Shown: in pieces, positions 28,737-36,136 of the stretch
How positions within the stretch are numbered: position 1 is the first letter of the stretch
Layout of the letters: each line of letters starts with the position of its first letter
Assembly (NCBI RefSeq): GCF_001270495.1
Contig: NZ_LGUR01000162.1
Location: forward strand, 62,001-126,000
Reading direction: 5' to 3'
Source: Streptomyces viridochromogenes
GTDB lineage: Bacteria; Actinomycetota; Actinomycetes; Streptomycetales; Streptomycetaceae
Length of the DNA stretch: 64,000 bases
The notes under the pieces: generated by a model
The model's database searches: none
The model's input: only the letters and a program-made list of their open reading frames with translations
Told to the model about the DNA's origin: nothing
Program-made: the position numbers and the translations under genes

Positions 28737-30074
28737 TTGACTTCCGACCTGCTCGCACCTCTCGACCTGGCGTTCTGGAACATCGAGTCCGCGGAACACC
28801 CCATGCACCTGGGCGCGCTGGGCGTCTTCACCGCGCACTCGCCCACCGCCGGCGCCCACGCGGCCGACCTGCTCGCCGCGCGCGCCGCCGCTGTGCCAGG
28901 ACTGCGGATGCGGATCCGGGACGCCTGGCAGCCGGTCGGCCTCCTCCAGCCGTTCTCGTTCGGCGGTGCCACCCGCGAGCCCGTCCCCGACTTCGATCCG
29001 CTCGACCATGTGCGGCTGCATGCCCCGACCGCCGACTTCCAGGCGGTGGCGGGCCGGCTCATGGAGCGCCCGCTGGAGCGCGGCCGGCCGCCGTGGGAGG
29101 CTCATGTGCTGCCGGGGGAGGACGGCGTGTCGTTCGCCGTGCTCTTCAAGTTCCACCACGCCCTCGCCGACGGACTGCGGGCGCTGACCCTCGCCGCCGC
29201 CGTCCTGGACCCCATGGACATGCCGGCGCGCAAGCCTCGCCCCGAGGCGCCCCGGGGCGGCCGCCTTCCGGATGTGCGCAGCCTGCCGGGGCTGGTGCGG
29301 GGCGCCCTGTCCGACGTCGGCCGCGCCCTCGACATCGGCGCCTCCGTCGCCGTATCGACCCTGGGGATGCGCTCGTCGTCCGCGCTGACCGCCGAGCCGA
29401 GCGGCACCCGCCGCACCGCCGGAGTCGTCGTCGACATCGATGACGTGCACGTGGTCCGCAAGGCTGTCGGCGGCACCGTCAACGACGTCCTGATCGCCGT
29501 CGTCGCGGGTGCCCTGCGCCGCTGGCTCGACGAGCGCGGCGACGGCAGCGAGGGCGTCGCGCCGCGCGCCCTGATCCCCGTCTCCAAGCGTCGGCCCCGC
29601 ACCGCGCACCCTCAGGGCAACCGGCTCTCGGGTTACCTGATACGGCTTCCGGTCGACGACCCCGATCCGCTGCGCCGCCTCGCCACGGTCCGTACGGCCA
29701 TGGACCGCAACAAGAACGCCGGCCCCAACCGGGGCGCGGGCGCCGTCGCCCTGCTCGCCGACCACGTCCCGGCGCTCGGCCACCGGCTCGGCGGACCGCT
29801 GGTCGGCCAGGCCGCCCGGCTCTGGTTCGACATCCTGGTCACCAGCGTGCCGCTGCCCGGTGTCGCCCTGAAGCTCGGCGGCCACCAGGTCACCGAGGTC
29901 TTCCCGTTCGCCCCGCTGGCCCGTGGCCAGTCCCTGGCGATCGCGATCTCGACGTACCGCGGGCGCGTCCACTACGGGCTCGTCGCCGACGCCGAGGCCG
30001 TACCGGATCTCGACGTGCTGGCCGCGGCCGTGACCGAGGAGGTGCGGTCCCTGATCGCCGCCTGCGCTCCCTGA
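28737..30074 (+). CDS. WS/DGAT family O-acyltransferase
   Basis: A 445-residue acyltransferase that makes triacylglycerol or wax esters from acyl-CoA and diacylglycerol or alcohol. The catalytic HHxxxDG motif is intact as HHALADG (about residues 137-143), preceded by RPPWEAHVLPG. The C-terminal half has GGTVNDVLIAVVAGALRRWL and LVTSVPLPGVALKLGG, both usual in the family. TTG 28737 follows GAGG. No signal peptide; the enzyme is probably membrane-associated at lipid bodies. Triacylglycerol storage fits the neighbouring glycogen genes as general reserve metabolism, but no shared operon is seen. Confidence 0.92.
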   Translation: MTSDLLAPLDLAFWNIESAEHPMHLGALGVFTAHSPTAGAHAADLLAARAAAVPGLRMRIRDAWQPVGLLQPFSFGGATREPVPDFDPLDHVRLHAPTADFQAVAGRLMERPLERGRPPWEAHVLPGEDGVSFAVLFKFHHALADGLRALTLAAAVLDPMDMPARKPRPEAPRGGRLPDVRSLPGLVRGALSDVGRALDIGASVAVSTLGMRSSSALTAEPSGTRRTAGVVVDIDDVHVVRKAVGGTVNDVLIAVVAGALRRWLDERGDGSEGVAPRALIPVSKRRPRTAHPQGNRLSGYLIRLPVDDPDPLRRLATVRTAMDRNKNAGPNRGAGAVALLADHVPALGHRLGGPLVGQAARLWFDILVTSVPLPGVALKLGGHQVTEVFPFAPLARGQSLAIAISTYRGRVHYGLVADAEAVPDLDVLAAAVTEEVRSLIAACAP

Positions 30075-30197
30075 GCCCCGCTTCTCCGGGATTCTTCGCC
30101 GGATTTTGGAGGAGTGGCCCGGCGCTCCGTAGAATTCCGCGTTCGAAAGCAGGCGCGGTCGGAGCGCCGCGCGGGTGATCAGGGAAGCGGCAGCGCG

Positions 30198-31715
30198 ATG
30201 ACGGTGACAGAGGAAGGCCCGGCGGCCACGGACGAGGTCGTGCACGAGGCCGGTGACGAGGTCGTCTACGGCCCCGGCATCGACCCGGAGCGGCTGGCCG
30301 TCTGCCTCAGTGTGCTCGACGAGCTCGACAAGCTGGAGGTCGACCACCCCGACGCGATCGCCGTGCGCCGGGCCACCGCCGGCGTCTACCGCACCGTCAA
30401 GCAGCGCCGCCGCCAGGAGCGCCGGGCCGCCAAGACCGCGCACGACAAGGCGGTCACGGAGGCCACGGCGACCGGCTCCGCCCAGCGCATCGACGACGAG
30501 ACCGAGGGCCTCCTCCCGTCGTCGGCGACGGAGGAGGGCAGGATCGCGGGGATACTCCAGCGCCCGCGCTCCTGCTACACCTGCAAGACCCGGTACGTGG
30601 AGGTCGACTACTTCTACCACCAGCTCTGTCCGGACTGCGCCCGTGTGAACCGCGAGCGGCGGGACGTCCGAGCCGACCTCACCGGCAAGCGCGCCCTGCT
30701 CACCGGCGGCCGCGCCAAGATCGGCATGTACATCGCGCTGCGGCTGCTGCGCGACGGCGCGCACACGACGATCACCACGCGCTTCCCGAAGGACGCCATC
30801 CGCCGCTTCAAGGCGATGGACGACTCCGGCGACTGGATGCACCGCCTGGAGGTCGTCGGCATCGACCTGCGCGACCCGGCCCAGGCCGTGGCCCTCGCCG
30901 ACCAGGTCGCCGAGGCGGGCCCGCTCGACATCCTCGTCAACAACGCGACGCAGACCGTACGCCGGCTGCCCTCCGCCTACGCCGCCCTGGTCGACGGCGA
31001 GAGCGCCCCGCTGCCCGCCGGTGAGCTCCCCGCCCACCACGTCATCGGCGCCTTCGGCTCCGGCGCGGTCGACGGCCTCGCCGCGCTGCCCCTCGGCACC
31101 AGCGGCCTCGACGCCCAGAAGGTCGCCGACCTCGCCCTGGTCGCGGGCAACGCGAGCGTCGCCCGGCACCTCGACGGCACGGCGATCGACGCGGGTGGTC
31201 TCGTCCCCGACGTCGTCGACAGCAACACCTGGGTGCAGACCATCGAGCAGATCTCCCCGGTGGAGCTCCTGGAGACCCAGCTGTGCAACTACACGGCGCC
31301 GTTCATCCTGATCAGCAAGTTGCGGCCGGCGATGGCCGAGGCCGCGAAGAAGGCGACGAGCGGGCGCGCGTACGTCGTGAACGTCTCCGCGATGGAGGGC
31401 GTCTTCGGGCGGGGCTACAAGGGTGCGGGCCATCCGAACACGAATGCCGCCAAGGCCGCGATGAACATGGTCACGCGGACCAGCGCGCAGGAGATGTTCC
31501 AGAGCGACGGCATCCTGATGACGTCCGTCGACACCGGCTGGATCACGGACGAGCGGCCTCACTTCGACAAGCTGCGGCTCGCGGAGGAGGGGTTCCACGC
31601 GCCGCTGGATCTGGTGGACGGGGCGGCTCGGGTGTACGACCCGATCGTGCGCGGTGAGGCGGGCGAGGATCTGTACGGGGTGTTCCTGAAGGATTACGCG
31701 CCGGGTAAGTGGTAG
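30198..31715 (+). CDS. SDR-family protein with N-terminal zinc-ribbon-like extension
   Basis: A 505-residue protein. Residues 1-125 are charged and helical. Four cysteines follow (Cys126, Cys129, Cys144, Cys147; CYTCKTRY and LCPDC), spaced like a zinc ribbon. A Rossmann SDR domain starts at KRALLTGGRAKIGMYIAL, with DILVNNATQ. The catalytic Tyr of classical SDRs is absent: the Y-x-x-x-K position reads TNAAK (Thr415, Lys419), although the VNVSAMEG serine is kept. A large insertion of about 110 residues sits between the NNAT and VNVS segments. ATG 30198 follows AGGGAAG. I do not know the substrate; it may bind NAD without classical dehydrogenase chemistry. Confidence 0.8.
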   Translation: MTVTEEGPAATDEVVHEAGDEVVYGPGIDPERLAVCLSVLDELDKLEVDHPDAIAVRRATAGVYRTVKQRRRQERRAAKTAHDKAVTEATATGSAQRIDDETEGLLPSSATEEGRIAGILQRPRSCYTCKTRYVEVDYFYHQLCPDCARVNRERRDVRADLTGKRALLTGGRAKIGMYIALRLLRDGAHTTITTRFPKDAIRRFKAMDDSGDWMHRLEVVGIDLRDPAQAVALADQVAEAGPLDILVNNATQTVRRLPSAYAALVDGESAPLPAGELPAHHVIGAFGSGAVDGLAALPLGTSGLDAQKVADLALVAGNASVARHLDGTAIDAGGLVPDVVDSNTWVQTIEQISPVELLETQLCNYTAPFILISKLRPAMAEAAKKATSGRAYVVNVSAMEGVFGRGYKGAGHPNTNAAKAAMNMVTRTSAQEMFQSDGILMTSVDTGWITDERPHFDKLRLAEEGFHAPLDLVDGAARVYDPIVRGEAGEDLYGVFLKDYAPGKW

Positions 31716-31765
31716 GCCCCTACCGGGGTGGGGTGATCAGGTCGGTGGGAGGGCGCGGGATGTTG

Positions 31766-31812
31766 GGGGCTGGTCGCGCCCACGCGGCGGAGCCGCATAT
31801 CGATACAGCCCC
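31766..31812. repeat. Structured intergenic repeat between convergent genes
   Basis: GGGGCTG (31766-31772) pairs with CAGCCCC (31806-31812), and an inner hairpin GCGGC-gga-GCCGC (31784-31796) lies inside. This branched element separates two convergent SDR genes and could end both transcripts. From memory, closely similar elements are scattered through Streptomyces genomes; only one copy is seen in this window. Confidence 0.55.
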
Positions 31813-31818
31813 GCGCCC

Positions 31819-32619
31819 CTAGGTCGGTCGGCGTGCCCGTAGGTGTTCATGCACCGTGTAGGCCTGGGAAGCGTGTGCACCCCGCACCCGCGTCCCCCCG
31901 TCCACCAGCAGATCCGCCCCCGTCACCCACTCCGCGGCGTCCGACGCCAGCCATACCGCCGCCCGCGCCACGTCGTCCGGCTCCCCGATCCGACCCAGCG
32001 GCAGCCCCGCCGCCACCTCCTCCTCACTCCGTTCCCATACGAACCGTGCCATCTCCGTGCGGACCAGCCCGGGGGAGACGGAATTGACCCGTACCTTCGG
32101 GGCCAGTTCCCCCGCCAGCTGCCGGGTCAGGTGGAGGAGTGCCGCCTTGCTGGTGCCGTAGGCGCCGATGTGAGGGCCGACGTGGGCGGCGCCCTCGGTG
32201 CAGACGTTGATCACCGCGCCGCCGTGTTCGCGCATCCAGGACCGCCAGGCGCACTGGACGAGCCGCAGCGGGGCCTCGACGTTCACGGTGAAGGCATCGC
32301 GCCACGCCACGGGGTCGACGTCCATGAGCGGGCCGTAGGGCAGGTTCGTCGCCGCGTTGTTCACGACCACGTCGATCCGGCCGAACTCGCGCAAGGTCAG
32401 GTCCACGATCGCCCGCAGATGATCCGGGTCGGCCACGCTGCCGGCCGCCCCGACCCCGCGCAGCTCGGCAGCCGTGCGCCGCACCTCGTCGGCGTCCCGC
32501 GCGGTCACGCACACGAGGGCACCGGCCTGCGCCAGGTGCTCGGCGACCGCTCGGCCGATGCCGCGCGTACCGCCCGTGACGACGGCGGCCCTGCCCCGGA
32601 GCGCGTACGACGACGTCAT
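31819..32619 (-). CDS. SDR-family oxidoreductase
   Basis: A 266-residue classical-type SDR: TGGTRGIGRA for cofactor binding, NNAATN, and the active-site Y-x-x-x-K in YGTSKAALLHLTRQLAGEL. The usual Ser before it appears replaced by Thr (INVCTEG). The C-terminal LVDGGTRVRG is standard. The Arg in TARDADEV fits NADP preference, but this is weak evidence. The substrate is unknown. The HD-domain gene lies 25 bp upstream on the same strand and is probably co-transcribed with it. Confidence 0.88.
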   Translation of the reverse strand: MTSSYALRGRAAVVTGGTRGIGRAVAEHLAQAGALVCVTARDADEVRRTAAELRGVGAAGSVADPDHLRAIVDLTLREFGRIDVVVNNAATNLPYGPLMDVDPVAWRDAFTVNVEAPLRLVQCAWRSWMREHGGAVINVCTEGAAHVGPHIGAYGTSKAALLHLTRQLAGELAPKVRVNSVSPGLVRTEMARFVWERSEEEVAAGLPLGRIGEPDDVARAAVWLASDAAEWVTGADLLVDGGTRVRGAHASQAYTVHEHLRARRPT

Positions 32620-32644
32620 CGCCGTACCGTCTCATGACGGGCCG

Positions 32645-33040
32645 TCAGTCAACAGCCCCGAGACGCGAGTTCCGTGCCGCCACCAGTTCCAGGACCGTGC
32701 GCCAGTCCTCCAGGACCCCGGCGTCGAATCCGGTGGCCCGGCTCTCCTCGATCGCGAGGCGCAGGCGCAGCGCGTCCTCGTCGGTGCCGGGGTCGCGGCG
32801 GCGCACGAGGCGGTGGACGCGTTCGCCGAGCAGCGGCCGTACGGCTTCGGCCGCGTGCTCGGTGCGGCGGATGTCGTCGCCGGGGCACAGCAGCTGCCCG
32901 ATGTCGTGCACCAGGCCCGCCACTTGGAGTTCCTTGTCGGCGGGGCGGCTGCGGCGCAGCAGCGCGGCGGTCCGTAGCGCTGCCGCGTGCGGGCAGGCGT
33001 ACAGCAGATCCATCAGCTCTTCGACACTGCGCAGCTCCAT
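32645..33040 (-). CDS. HD-domain protein (phosphohydrolase-like)
   Basis: A 131-residue protein. The HD metal pair is in VAGLVHDIGQLL, and an upstream helix (MDLLYACPHAAALRTAALLRRS) could supply another ligand. It resembles the small HD proteins related to inositol oxygenase or phosphonate-degrading PhnZ, which use two irons. Here the cognate partner genes are absent, so function is open. ATG 33040 is 26 codons before the first clear motif. Confidence 0.7.
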   Translation of the reverse strand: MELRSVEELMDLLYACPHAAALRTAALLRRSRPADKELQVAGLVHDIGQLLCPGDDIRRTEHAAEAVRPLLGERVHRLVRRRDPGTDEDALRLRLAIEESRATGFDAGVLEDWRTVLELVAARNSRLGAVD

Positions 33041-33261
33041 GCGTCAGTCCTCCCGCCGGACAAGCCGTTGCCGTCTGTCAGCAGATCATGGCCGCCTTGC
33101 GAATCGGCCAACGGGACTTGAACTGCGCGGCGTGCCCGTGTCCTGCGCCGGGCGCGGGGCGGCTGTTGAGCTGAACGAGTGACGAGTAAATGCCGTAATT
33201 CATAGTAAAGAAGGGCATGTGAGGCAGGTGAAAACCGGTCGACTCCGGATAGTTACACCTT

Positions 33262-33292
33262 GTTTGCAGCCCCATCGAGCGGGTACCCGCTC
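33262..33292 (+). promoter_or_regulatory. SigB-like promoter inside a perfect palindrome
   Basis: GTTT (33262-33265) and GGGTAC (33281-33286) are 15 bp apart and match the Streptomyces SigB stress promoter pattern (GNNT, 14-16 bp, GGGTAC/T). The -10 element lies within a perfect 16-bp palindrome, GAGCGGGTACCCGCTC (33277-33292). It points towards the small gene at 33515, leaving a leader of about 220 bases. The rest of the 474-bp gap (33041-33514) shows no other gene. Confidence 0.5.
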
Positions 33293-33514
33293 ATTTGGTT
33301 AATCTGTAGCGGACGGACAGCACTACAGGGTCCCAACCCACACCCATGGTCCGTCCCGGGACATGCCGGTGCACAACGGCCTGCTCTCCGACCAGTACAC
33401 CGGCGCCACCGCGTCCGAGCCGACTTTGAGTAAGACCCGAGCGGGCGTCAGGTACCGGACCGCAGACTGGACCGGCCCCGCCCCGAGGGTGATCCGACAC
33501 ATAAGGAGTGCGCG

Positions 33515-33688
33515 GTGACACCTGAGAAGACGAATCGCGAGCAGCGCCCCAAGGAACGCACGGAGCGCGCGGGCCGCCGGTCCAAGGAGATCGGCAGTCT
33601 CGATGTGTGGGCCAGGTCCGCCCCCATCCGCCTGGCCGGCTACGAGGACGACCTCGCCGAGCCCCACATCCTGCCCAGCGTCGACTGA
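33515..33688 (+). CDS. Small 57-residue protein of unknown function
   Basis: GTG 33515 lies six bases after AAGGAG and opens 57 codons to TGA 33688. The N-terminal half is very basic and hydrophilic (NREQRPKERTERAGRRSKEI). The C-terminal half is mixed hydrophobic-acidic (GSLDVWARSAPIRLAGYEDD, then AEPHILPSVD). Third-position G/C bias supports coding. No signal peptide and no cysteine. I do not recognise a family. The two-part layout would fit a small regulatory or scaffold protein, or a peptide precursor with a leader, but no modifying enzymes lie nearby. It stands alone, 222 bases after a SigB-like promoter and 65 bp ahead of an acetyltransferase gene. Confidence 0.6.
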   Translation: MTPEKTNREQRPKERTERAGRRSKEIGSLDVWARSAPIRLAGYEDDLAEPHILPSVD

Positions 33689-33753
33689 CGGGCCGACCGA
33701 CGGGGCAGACCCTTCGCGATCGCCGAAAGCATGGGCGTGCGAGACTCGCGCCC

Positions 33754-34236
33754 ATGCTGATCAGAGAAGCCGCGGCCGACGACTGGCCGCGGATTTGGCC
33801 TTTCTGGCACCGGATCGTCTCCGCCGGCGAGACCTACGCATGGGATCCGGACACCTCCGAGGACGCCGCCCGGGCGTTGTGGATGAACCCGGCCAAACGC
33901 GTCTACGTCGTCGAGGACGACGCCGGAAGGGTCGTCGCCTCCGCCTACGTCACCCCCAACTACGGCGGCCCCGCCGCCCGTATCGCCAACGCCGGATTCA
34001 TGGTCGACCCCGACCACGGAGGGCGCGGCATCGGCCGTGCCCTCGCCGAGCACCTGCTGGCCGCGGCCAAGGCCGACGGCTACCGGGGCATGGTCTTCAA
34101 CGCGGTCGTCGAGACCAACCCGGCCGTCGGACTGTGGACCTCCCTCGGCTTCACGATTCTCGGCACGGTCCCGGACGCGTACGACCATCCCCGGCACGGG
34201 CGCGTGGGTCTGCACATCATGTACCGGGCACTCTAG
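33754..34236 (+). CDS. GNAT-family N-acetyltransferase (phosphinothricin acetyltransferase-like)
   Basis: A 160-residue acetyltransferase. The N-terminus IREAAADDWPRIWPFWHRIV and the acetyl-CoA loop DPDHGGRGIGRALAEHLL are clear, followed by NAVVETNPAVGLWTSLGF, typical of the Pat/YncA branch that acetylates amino-acid analogues. ATG 33754 has no strong ribosome-binding site, and a leaderless or coupled start is possible. The acceptor is unknown. Confidence 0.88.
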   Translation: MLIREAAADDWPRIWPFWHRIVSAGETYAWDPDTSEDAARALWMNPAKRVYVVEDDAGRVVASAYVTPNYGGPAARIANAGFMVDPDHGGRGIGRALAEHLLAAAKADGYRGMVFNAVVETNPAVGLWTSLGFTILGTVPDAYDHPRHGRVGLHIMYRAL

Positions 34237-34282
34237 CCGGTTCGACTTCGGATTTAGCTGCCTCCCTTTACACCCTCCGTGT

Positions 34283-34312
34283 TTGCCTAAGTGGTTTAGG
34301 TGGATGCATAAT
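34283..34312 (+). promoter_or_regulatory. Promoter and likely auto-operator of the TetR gene
   Basis: TTGCCT (34283-34288) and CATAAT (34307-34312) are 18 bp apart. Within the spacer and overlapping the -35 box lies the inverted repeat CCTAA-N5-TTAGG (34286-34300). Transcription would start about 20 bases before the GTG at 34338. The local region is unusually A/T-rich for this genome. Confidence 0.55.
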
Positions 34313-34337
34313 CGCTTCTGGCGAACGGAGGACTACT

Positions 34338-34916
34338 GTGGCGCGCGTAGGACTGACCACGGAACGCCTGGTCCGGGCAGGTGCGGAGCTGGCCGACGAG
34401 GTCGGCTTCGAGCAGGTGACCGTGTCGGAGCTCGCCCGGCGGTTCGAGGTCAAGGTCGCGAGCCTGTACTCGCATGTGAAGAGCTCGCAGGACCTCAAGA
34501 CGCGGATCGCCCTGTTCGCACTGGAGGAGCTGGCCGACCGGGCCGCCGACGCCATCGCGGGGCGGGCCGGCAAGGACGCCCTGGTCGCCTTCGCCGACGT
34601 CTACCGTGACTACGGCCGCGAGCACCCCGGCCGGGCCGCCGCCGCGCGGATGCGGCTCGACCCCGAGACGGCCGCCGCCAGTGCGGGCGTCCGGCACGCG
34701 CAGATGACCCGGGCGATCCTGCGCGGCTACGACCTGACGGAGCCGGACGCGACCCACGCCGTGCGGCTGCTGGGCAGCGTCTTTCACGGCTACGCCAGCC
34801 TGGAGGTGGCGGGCGGCTTCAGCCACAGCGCCCCCGACTCCCAGGAGACCTGGACCCGGATCCTCGACGCCCTCGACGCCCTGCTGCGCAACTGGCCCAG
34901 TGAGCCCACCCTTTGA
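34338..34916 (+). CDS. TetR-family transcriptional regulator (WHG-type C-terminal domain)
   Basis: A 192-residue repressor. The helix-turn-helix is in residues 20-50 (VTVSELARRFEVKVASLYSHVKSSQDLK). The C-terminal domain has VAFADVYRDYGREHPGRAAA and LLGSVFHGYASLEVAGGF, the WHG-type ligand domain. GTG 34338 follows GGAGGA. An inverted repeat in its own promoter suggests autoregulation. The next gene (SGNH hydrolase) begins 24 bp downstream and is probably co-transcribed, so it may be under the same control. Confidence 0.92.
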   Translation: MARVGLTTERLVRAGAELADEVGFEQVTVSELARRFEVKVASLYSHVKSSQDLKTRIALFALEELADRAADAIAGRAGKDALVAFADVYRDYGREHPGRAAAARMRLDPETAAASAGVRHAQMTRAILRGYDLTEPDATHAVRLLGSVFHGYASLEVAGGFSHSAPDSQETWTRILDALDALLRNWPSEPTL

Positions 34917-34939
34917 CGACAGGCTGAGGACACGGACAC

Positions 34940-36136
34940 ATGGACACCGAGCACGAGTGGATCACCACTCCCGTCACCGCCGGCCTCCTGCGCGGCGCCC
35001 TCGACATCGAGCAGAGCGAGCACGGAGTGCTGCCGCACCGGCTGCCCGCCCGGGCCCGCGCCCAGAACACCGACGGGCAGCTGGCCATGGCCGAGTCGCA
35101 GCCCTCCGGGGTGCGGCTGGTCTTCCGTACCCGGGCCACCGCCGTCGAGCTCGACGCACTGCGCACCAAGCGCGCCTATGTCGGCGCGCCGCCCCGCCCC
35201 GACGGCGTGTACGACCTGATCGTCGACGGTCGCCGCGCGGGGCAGGGCAGCGTGACCGGTGGCAATGTGGTGACCGTGGACATGACCGCCGGGACCGCCG
35301 AGCAGCGGCCCGGCCCGGCGGGCACCGTCCGTTTCACCGGGCTGCCCGACGGCGACAAGGACGTCGAGATCTGGCTGCCGCACAACGAGACGACCGAACT
35401 GATCGCCCTGCGCACCGACGCCCCCGTCGAGCCCGCGCGGGATCCGGGCCGCAGGGTATGGCTGCACCACGGCAGTTCGATCAGCCACGGATCCGACGCC
35501 GCGAGTCCCACCGGCATCTGGCCCGCGCTCGCCGCCTGGCTCGGTGGCGTGGAGCTGATCAACCTGGGCCTGGCCGGGAGCGCCCTGCTCGACCCGTTCA
35601 CCGCCCGTGCCCTGCGCGACACCCCCGCCGACCTGATCAGCGTCAAGATCGGCATCAACCTGGTCAACGCGGACCTGATGCGGCTGCGCGCCTTCGGTCC
35701 CGCGGTCCACGGCTTCCTCGACACCATCCGCGAAGGCCACCCGACGACACCGCTGCTGGTCGTGTCGCCCATCCTGTGCCCGATACACGAGGACACGCCC
35801 GGACCCTGCGCGCCCGACTTCAGCGGCATGAGCGCCGGACGACTGCGGTTCGTCGCCATGGGCGACCCCGCTGAACGCGCGAGCGGCAAGCTGACCCTGG
35901 GCGTCATCCGCGACGAGCTGTCCCGGATCGTGAAGCAGCGGGCGGCCGACGACCCGAACCTGCACTACCTCGACGGCCGCGAACTCTACGGCGAGACCGA
36001 CTCCGCCGAACTGCCCCTGCCCGACAACCTCCACCCCGACGCCGCCACCCACCGCCGCATCGGCGAGCGCTTCGCCCGTTTGGCGTTCACCGAGGACGGG
36101 CCCTTCGCGGACGGGCCCAGCGCGACGACGGCCTAG
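34940..36136 (+). CDS. SGNH/GDSL hydrolase (two-domain esterase)
   Basis: A 398-residue cytoplasmic protein. Residues 1-165 form a beta-sandwich of carbohydrate-esterase type (TDAPV ends it). The SGNH catalytic domain follows: Ser in HHGSSISHGSDA, Gly in LGLAGSALLD, Asn in KIGINLVNADL, and Asp/His in LPDNLHPDAATH. All four blocks are kept, so it should be an active esterase or deacetylase. No signal peptide. The stop overlaps the convergent amidase gene by four bases. It might deacetylate imported sugars, but this is only suggested by the nearby glycan genes. Confidence 0.85.
   Translation: MDTEHEWITTPVTAGLLRGALDIEQSEHGVLPHRLPARARAQNTDGQLAMAESQPSGVRLVFRTRATAVELDALRTKRAYVGAPPRPDGVYDLIVDGRRAGQGSVTGGNVVTVDMTAGTAEQRPGPAGTVRFTGLPDGDKDVEIWLPHNETTELIALRTDAPVEPARDPGRRVWLHHGSSISHGSDAASPTGIWPALAAWLGGVELINLGLAGSALLDPFTARALRDTPADLISVKIGINLVNADLMRLRAFGPAVHGFLDTIREGHPTTPLLVVSPILCPIHEDTPGPCAPDFSGMSAGRLRFVAMGDPAERASGKLTLGVIRDELSRIVKQRAADDPNLHYLDGRELYGETDSAELPLPDNLHPDAATHRRIGERFARLAFTEDGPFADGPSATTA

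Noticed and set aside
31766..31812. Non-coding RNA gene
   Set aside because: The branched hairpin sits between two convergent stops and looks like a dispersed intergenic repeat or terminator; no promoter was seen.
33515..33688. Ribosomal peptide (RiPP) precursor
   Set aside because: No cyclase, protease, radical-SAM or transport gene is adjacent, and there is no Cys/Ser/Thr-rich core; kept only as a small protein of unknown function.
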